Positions 59,813-64,000 of a DNA stretch of 64,000 bases are shown here, piece after piece. This stretch comes from Lewinella sp041392765. GTDB lineage: Bacteria; Bacteroidota; Bacteroidia; Chitinophagales; Saprospiraceae. Location: assembly GCA_041392765.1 (NCBI GenBank), contig JAWKLL010000007.1, forward strand, positions 92,571 through 156,570, given 5' to 3'. The notes beneath the pieces were generated by a model. That model saw nothing but the letters and a program-made list of their open reading frames with translations. It was not told the DNA's origin and did no database searches. Both the position numbers and the translations under genes were made by a program. How positions within the stretch are numbered: position 1 is the first letter of the stretch; every line of letters starts with the position of its first letter.

Positions 59813-60015
59813 TGGTTCTTTGACTTTTTTTAGTGGAGGCTACCCTTCGGGTCGCTATCCCGATAAAATATCGGGACAGCTCTCTAGGCTGAGCCTAGAT
59901 CGGCCCCGGCAAACCCGGGTCTGTCAGCTAAAAGCTGCCACTGCTGCACAACTTGTCTCGGCCTTTTGCCGAGATCGCTAGCCCAGTACGACCACTAAAT
60001 TTGTCAAAGAACCCA
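59813..60015 (+). repeat. Fold-back element family P2, copy 1 (GGTTCTTTGAC ends)
   Basis: TGGTTCTTTGACTTTTTTTA at the left and the complement of TGGGTTCTTTGACAAATTTA at the right, both continuing GTGG. The interior has palindromes TCCCGATAAAATATCGGGA and CTAGGCTGAGCCTAG, and TCTCGGCCTTTTGCCGAGA. A second copy lies at 63201-63391. It sits in the 338-base gap after the regulator gene. Confidence 0.75.
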
Positions 60016-60138
60016 TTTTATTATCTTCCGAAGCAGAGCGTGTGAGAACGGGGTGTGGAAGGGGGGCTTGGGGTGAGGTTTGTTTGGGATAAATGCTTTG
60101 GTAAAGGAATCATACCTTATCCAGCCACGCTTTGGCTC

Positions 60139-61428
60139 TTACCGTTTGGGGTGGGACTCACCTAATGCCTTCCGAGAAAGTTCGTAAGCTGCTGCAAATA
60201 GCTGACCCGCCTCCTGCTGCTTCCCCTCATTCAGCAGCACCTCGCCTAAATTTGTTTGGATTACCGCCACGTTGGGGTGGTCAGCACCGAAGTTGTTCAG
60301 GAATGATGCCAAGGCCGCTTCCAACAACTCTCGGGCGCGGGCGAAGTCGCCCAAATCAAAATATACCTTAGCCAAATTGGACTGTCTTACCGCCACGTTG
60401 GGGTGGTCGGCACCGAAGTTTTTTAGATCCGATGCCAAGGCCGCTTTCAATAACTCGCGGGCGCGGGCGAGGTCACCTAAGTAAAAATATATGCTGCCTA
60501 AATTAGATTGCCTCACAGATACGTTTGGATGGTCAGAACCAAAGTTTCTTATGTCCGATGCCAAGGCCGCTTCCAACAACTCGCGCGCACGCGCGTAGTC
60601 ACCAAAGTTTAGATACACGCTGGCCAAATTGGATCGCGTTACCGCCACGTTGGGATGGTCGGCGCCGAAGTTTTTTAGATACGATGCCAAGGCCGCTTCA
60701 AAAATATCCTTAGCTCGGGCGAAGTCACCCAAATCCAGATACACTGTGGCCAAATTGGATTGACTTACCGCCACGTTGGGGTGGTCGGCATCATACAACT
60801 GCATGGTTATTGCCAACGAGCGCTTCATCAATCGCTCGGCTCGATGGTAATGCCCCAGATGTTGTTCAAAAGTACCCAACCTATCGAGTATCAAGGCGTA
60901 GTTTTCTGGGTCGTTTTGCTCGCCCCCTAAGGCGATGGCGGCTTTCAGCCAATGGTCGGCGGCTTGGTAGCCCAAAGAGTAGAGGCCAGTCGTTTTATAC
61001 AGTTCCAGCAGTTGTGGATAAAGACGATTGAGCAGGGGGGCATTTTCTGGTGTTATGTCCAGCGCGTCAATGCGCTCCTTGAGCCGCTGTATTTCCTCCG
61101 AGCGTTCGGGGTGAGTGGTACCGCCTAATGTGCTATATGCAGGTTGTTGCCAAGCGTTCGTTGGCAGCGCTAACGAGTCTGCTATGGCGGGGGCTTCTGG
61201 ATGGAGTTCCGCCAAAAAACTCAGTACCGACCACCAGTCGGGCAGGCGTTCGATACAAGTTTTGACAAGTCGTTCGCCAGGTGGTAAAAAGGCGATCAAG
61301 CTAATGGGCAAGCGAGCCATTTTGCCGCGTCGCTGGTTGAAGGCCACGTATAAATTAGGGTCTTCCAATAACACTTCAAAGTCATCTATGAACACAAAGC
61401 CCTGCCCATGCGCTATGATGCGGGACAC
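60139..61428 (-). CDS. TPR-repeat partner of an ATPase, main part (frameshifted gene)
   Basis: The C-terminal 429 residues of a protein that starts at 61631. An N-terminal region (about residues 1-70) has hydrophobic/charged GFVFIDDFEVLLEDPN, NQRRGKMARLPISLIAFLPP and LPDWWSVLSFLAEL, then five 42-residue kinesin-light-chain-type TPR repeats. The repeat unit is roughly NFGADHPNVAV-SNLA-VYL-LGDFARARELLEAALAS. The five repeats are also near-identical at the DNA level (period 126 bases, 60250-60830). Probably a protein-binding platform; partner and function unknown. It is paired with the upstream ATPase. Confidence 0.75.
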   Translation of the reverse strand: MSRIIAHGQGFVFIDDFEVLLEDPNLYVAFNQRRGKMARLPISLIAFLPPGERLVKTCIERLPDWWSVLSFLAELHPEAPAIADSLALPTNAWQQPAYSTLGGTTHPERSEEIQRLKERIDALDITPENAPLLNRLYPQLLELYKTTGLYSLGYQAADHWLKAAIALGGEQNDPENYALILDRLGTFEQHLGHYHRAERLMKRSLAITMQLYDADHPNVAVSQSNLATVYLDLGDFARAKDIFEAALASYLKNFGADHPNVAVTRSNLASVYLNFGDYARARELLEAALASDIRNFGSDHPNVSVRQSNLGSIYFYLGDLARARELLKAALASDLKNFGADHPNVAVRQSNLAKVYFDLGDFARARELLEAALASFLNNFGADHPNVAVIQTNLGEVLLNEGKQQEAGQLFAAAYELSRKALGESHPKR

Positions 61429-61631
61429 CAGATCATCGTAGCTACTGCCTTACAGTGCAGCCGCAAGGCCGGGCGTTCGGGAAAAGTTTGCAATAAATCC
61501 GATTGCACCCGCTCAATCTGAGCATAATGCCCCCACTGAACGACCGCGAAGTGAAAAGTGTCGCCCTCAATAGCATGAGCCAGTAAACTGATTTCCTCAT
61601 GCAGGCCGTGGGACAAATTGCTGATAGGCAT
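61413..61631 (-). CDS. TPR partner protein, N-terminal part (frameshifted gene)
   Basis: ATG 61631 gives MPISNLSHGLHEEISLLAHA and IEGDTFHFAVVQWGHYAQI up to CKAVAT, where one indel near 61440 moves the reading to SSYDDLVSRIIAHGQGFVF in the following piece. It overlaps the ATPase gene end by 35 bases, a sign of tight coupling. This is the true start of the partner gene, giving a protein of about 497 residues. Confidence 0.7.
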   Translation of the reverse strand: MPISNLSHGLHEEISLLAHAIEGDTFHFAVVQWGHYAQIERVQSDLLQTFPERPALRLHCKAVATMIWCPAS

Positions 61632-62949
61632 CCGATTTTTCTAGAATGGGGTTGGGACGTTTGTAGTTACCGTCGTTGTACTCCATGAGCAGGATGCGCT
61701 CCAAGAGTTTTTGGACGGTTTCGTCGAAAGGGGTGTTATCTCCGCGTTGGTTGTTTTCCACTACCTCCGCAATTTTTTGCCACCAAGCTGGCTCTACGTA
61801 TTGGGCAGTTTGGTTGGCTAAACGGCGCATTGCTTTATCCAAGGCAGCGCGGTCAATCACCCCCTTGGCGCGATCGGCGTGGACATTAGCCATTTTGAGA
61901 ATTTTAAGCAATTCACGAGGGCTTCCGCCAGCCAAGCAGATGGCTTCTTCCACCAAATCTACCTCTTCAAATAGACGTGGATCAATGCGCTTGAATACAA
62001 ATTCCTTGAATTTTTCGATGGAATCAGGGCGTTTTTGGCCGTTTTTTTCCATTATTTTCACAAAAGGAAAGGATTCCACAAAGAAATACTGCTGCAAAAT
62101 CTGTCGTTCCTTCATCAGTTCAATGGGAAGCGTGAAGAGGGTATATGCTTCGATTTGACGAAAGCGGTTGGTTTCGTCCAAGATGATTTTGCGACGAGTA
62201 TCAGCCGTCATGGTTTTTTCCAAGCCATCGACAATAAAGAGGACTTCCTGGCCTACTCCACGCTTGCGGATGGCGGCATTGGCTTCCTCTACAAAAATAT
62301 TGAATTGGCTTGCGAAATCATCAAAGCGGTTTTTCAAGGTAGTGCGTACAGATGTAGCACGTGACCGGCTTCCTTTCATCCCTGCTTTTAGCGAACCAAA
62401 GATGCTGAGGATACTCCAAAAGCCACCTGCTGCTACTTCCGCTCCCAATTCGATACCCACTTCCCCTGTAATAGACCGATTGACTTCCGTGACAGTTTCT
62501 GCAAACCATTTCCGGAGGCTTTTCATAGCACCTGAGTCAATTTGAATATCTCGTTCCATTAGTGCTTCGGTAAGCTTTTCCAACTGGAACACCAGAATAT
62601 CCATGTATTCCAAGTGATTCAGATCCAGTTCATCATCAATATTGCAGGTGACGCAAAAGAAACAACCAGCGTGATGTAGTTTTTGAGCGTATTTCTGCAA
62701 TTCCGACGTTTTGCCGCTGCCGCGCATACCGCCTAAGAAAAAGATGACTTTATTCTTACTATTGATAGCTGGGTTGAAAGAGAGTTGTTCGTTTTCAATA
62801 TCCACGTTGAGGTTAAAATAAACGATTTGCTCCTCAAAATCGCCTCGCACATTGGAAAAATCCGTAAAAAAAGGATGATCTGGCCCTATGGGTTCATCAA
62901 AATTGACGGCTTGGTTAATCTCAGCAAGCGTGGATGCTTTTTGGCTCAT
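61597..62949 (-). CDS. P-loop AAA/STAND-like ATPase
   Basis: A 450-residue cytoplasmic ATPase. P-loop FFLGGMRGSGKTSELQKYA (about residues 70-88), Walker B with LFIVDGLEKTMTAD (about 240-253) and an arginine-type segment LAGGSPRELLKILKMA (about 345-360, like the GSPR sensor of STAND/KAP-type ATPases). A Gly/Ala-rich, possibly membrane-associated segment (about 155-190; AEVAAGGFWSILSIFGSLKAG) lies between. No effector domain is attached. It overlaps the TPR partner gene by 35 bases. The combination suggests a signalling or defence module. The exact family was not identified. Confidence 0.75.
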   Translation of the reverse strand: MSQKASTLAEINQAVNFDEPIGPDHPFFTDFSNVRGDFEEQIVYFNLNVDIENEQLSFNPAINSKNKVIFFLGGMRGSGKTSELQKYAQKLHHAGCFFCVTCNIDDELDLNHLEYMDILVFQLEKLTEALMERDIQIDSGAMKSLRKWFAETVTEVNRSITGEVGIELGAEVAAGGFWSILSIFGSLKAGMKGSRSRATSVRTTLKNRFDDFASQFNIFVEEANAAIRKRGVGQEVLFIVDGLEKTMTADTRRKIILDETNRFRQIEAYTLFTLPIELMKERQILQQYFFVESFPFVKIMEKNGQKRPDSIEKFKEFVFKRIDPRLFEEVDLVEEAICLAGGSPRELLKILKMANVHADRAKGVIDRAALDKAMRRLANQTAQYVEPAWWQKIAEVVENNQRGDNTPFDETVQKLLERILLMEYNDGNYKRPNPILEKSDAYQQFVPRPA

Positions 62950-63003
62950 GCAATTGGCTTTAATCTACAAAAATAGTGTTTTTCCGCAACAGATAAAAGA
63001 CTT

Positions 63004-63026
63004 ATTTAGTAATTTGAAGGAAATAT
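63004..63026 (+). repeat. Isolated P1 left end
   Basis: TTTAGTAATTTGAAGGAAAT matches the left end of the P1 family without a right half. It lies 57 bases before the full copy at 63083. Confidence 0.5.
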
Positions 63027-63082
63027 ATCCAGAAATTCAGGGGAAGTGAAAAACACTTAAAGCGTTTATCGTTAACCACTTA

Positions 63083-63194
63083 TTTAGTAATTTGACGGAA
63101 ATTAATTGAACAACTTTTTCTAAAAGATTCGCAAATATTTTCACACAATTTTTCCGAATCAAAAGTTGTGCAATTATTTTTTTTCCGTCTCTTA
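63083..63194 (+). repeat. Fold-back element family P1, copy 5 (short form)
   Basis: Left end TTTAGTAATTTGACGGAAAT, right end TTTTTTTTCCGTCTCTTA. Arms TTGAACAACTTTT and AAAAGTTGTGCAA pair, then GATTCG pairs with CGAATC. Only a short loop remains, making this the most compact copy and useful for defining the ends. Confidence 0.8.
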
Positions 63195-63200
63195 ACCATT

Positions 63201-63391
63201 TTGGTTCTTTGACAAAAGATGTGGAATTTCCGGCCTAGCGATGTGGAACAGTGGCCGCGATAGCGGACAGACAGCGACCGTAGGAAGCTGGCCGATCCCG
63301 ACCCAATTGTCGGGAGAGCTGTGGAACGTAGCGCCCTGCCAACGAGCGGAGTCGAGTGGAAGGGAGGCCACACAAATTGTCAAAGAACCAA
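63201..63391 (+). repeat. Fold-back element family P2, copy 2
   Basis: TTGGTTCTTTGACAAAAGAT at the left and the complement of TTGGTTCTTTGACAATTTGT at the right, each then GTGG. The interior is GC-rich with GATCCCGAC...GTCGGGA. It shares ends but not most of its interior with 59813-60015. It adjoins copy 5 of family P1. Confidence 0.78.
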
Positions 63392-63422
63392 TTTGCTCAA
63401 TCAAAGAAATTGAAACATCCGC

Positions 63423-63430
63423 TATATTTG
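63423..63430 (+). promoter_or_regulatory. TAnnTTTG box before the last gene
   Basis: TATATTTG, 82 bases upstream of the ATG at 63512. No good -33 element at the usual spacing. Confidence 0.35.
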
Positions 63431-63511
63431 TTAAAATCTTGTGAATACCCTTTACGTTTTAGGGTTTTTCCTCATAAGACTTCATTTTTGCGAAAAAGAA
63501 AAAAATCAACC

Positions 63512-64000
63512 ATGCGATTCTACACATTACTACTCGCTTTTCTGTGTTGCTACACCTTATCGATGGCGCAAGATGCCTACCGTATCAAAATTGAAATTGA
63601 GGGCTATCAACAAGATACCTTGATGCTCGCCTACTACTTGGGCGATAAGCAATACCTACAAGACACTACGCTACGCCAACTCGACGGCAGCTATATCTTC
63701 GAAGGCGACGAACCCCTAAAAGGTGGTATCTACTTGGTGGTGATGAAACCCGACAACAGCTTCTTTCAAGTGTTGGTGGATGACCGCAACCAAGTGTTTG
63801 GTATGAAAACCGTTGTAGGCGATGACCAAGTAAAACGCACTTCTTTTACAGGGTCTCCTGATAATAAGATTTTCTACGACTACCTGCGCTACCTAAACGA
63901 CCAGCGACCCGCCGCTGAGGCTATCCAAAAGCGGTTGGAAGCTGCTGAAAAAGAAAAAGATAAAGCAGCAATCCAAAAGGAGTTGGAAGACCTGAATGAA
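63512..64000 (+). CDS. Secreted DUF4369-type N-terminus, likely thioredoxin-like protein (partial)
   Basis: 163 residues before the window ends. Signal peptide MRFYTLLLAFLCCYTLSMAQ, then YRIKIEIEGYQQDTLMLAYY...GDKQYLQDTT, EGDEPLKGGIYLVVM and FTGSPDNKIFYDYL, then a Glu/Lys-rich helix (KRLEAAEKEKDKAAIQKELE). This pattern fits the DUF4369 domain found before periplasmic AhpC/TSA-thioredoxin domains in Bacteroidota. The redox domain itself would be outside the window. P1 and P2 repeats lie just upstream. Confidence 0.75.
   Translation, partial: MRFYTLLLAFLCCYTLSMAQDAYRIKIEIEGYQQDTLMLAYYLGDKQYLQDTTLRQLDGSYIFEGDEPLKGGIYLVVMKPDNSFFQVLVDDRNQVFGMKTVVGDDQVKRTSFTGSPDNKIFYDYLRYLNDQRPAAEAIQKRLEAAEKEKDKAAIQKELEDLNE

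Noticed and set aside
60250..60830. Possible CRISPR array (regular 126-base period)
   Set aside because: The period is in frame with coding TPR repeats and there are no short repeats with unique spacers. No CRISPR array or cas gene was seen anywhere in the window.
1..64000. Prophage or integrative element
   Set aside because: No integrase, capsid, terminase, relaxase or conjugation genes were seen; mobile content is limited to the IS, the RAYT gene, Rpn-type genes and short repeats.

Overview
The window looks like Bacteroidota, most likely the Saprospiraceae or a close relative. Four things point there: type IX secretion C-terminal domains on secreted proteins, TAnnTTTG-type promoter boxes, a Bacteroidota-specific DUF4295 gene behind rpmB-rpmG, and helical, T9SS-sorted and Rpn-type proteins typical of that order. 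The tRNA and tmRNA 3' CCA ends are not encoded. Gene density is high, but an unusual number of otherwise conserved genes are split by small indels. Either the assembly carries indel errors or part of the region is decaying.

Layout. 1-5 kb: a broken GH10 xylanase-like gene, then on the minus strand gatC, an ABC ATPase and a broken cobalamin adenosyltransferase; then a deoxynucleoside kinase and tRNA-Ser. 5-15.6 kb: a split sodium/solute symporter, a CopA-type metal ATPase, a broken gpsA, two head-to-head Rpn/PD-(D/E)XK genes (both damaged), a frameshifted DUF2461 gene, a truncated Cys/Met PLP lyase, moaA and DUF3127. 15.65-16.94 kb: a complete ISKra4-type insertion sequence. 17-20 kb: tmRNA, then an OmpA-type protein paired with a coiled-coil/double-HhH membrane protein. 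20-27.2 kb: a sirtuin and a frameshifted alpha-2-macroglobulin-like lipoprotein. 27.4-28.6 kb: a RAYT (REP-associated tyrosine transposase) island with flanking repeats. 28.6-40.7 kb: a fused acyl-CoA mutase (IcmF), a T9SS-sorted CAP protein, an OmpA/TSP3 porin-like protein, a propionyl-CoA synthetase, and a cNMP/CBS/DUF294 protein with a DnaQ-like exonuclease. 40.9-43.4 kb: a Pmp3-like protein and a type II restriction-modification pair (Eco47II family). 43.6-49.8 kb: DUF4295/rpmG/rpmB, tRNA-Arg, a phosphodiesterase and an AT-rich stretch of membrane proteins. 49.9-57.7 kb: one giant secreted Cys-rich repeat protein with a dockerin-like segment and a T9SS tail. 58-64 kb: a group III truncated haemoglobin, a BTAD-type regulator with a small partner, an ATPase plus TPR two-gene module, and the start of a DUF4369-type lipid/redox protein.

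Genes that plausibly work together: PrpE and IcmF (short-chain acyl-CoA activation and B12-dependent rearrangement) with the cobalamin adenosyltransferase; restriction enzyme and methylase; OmpA and HhH membrane protein; ATPase and TPR partner; CBS/DUF294 and exonuclease.

The most unexpected material is between genes: several families of dispersed fold-back elements. The main one (about 110-165 bp) has near-constant outer ends but stem arms that differ from copy to copy while staying self-complementary. A second family has GGTTCTTTGAC inverted ends, a single MITE-like element has GAACTTGTCTAG ends, and GC-rich REP-like repeats surround or resemble the flanks of the RAYT gene. Everything here was read by eye from sequence; no searches were run.
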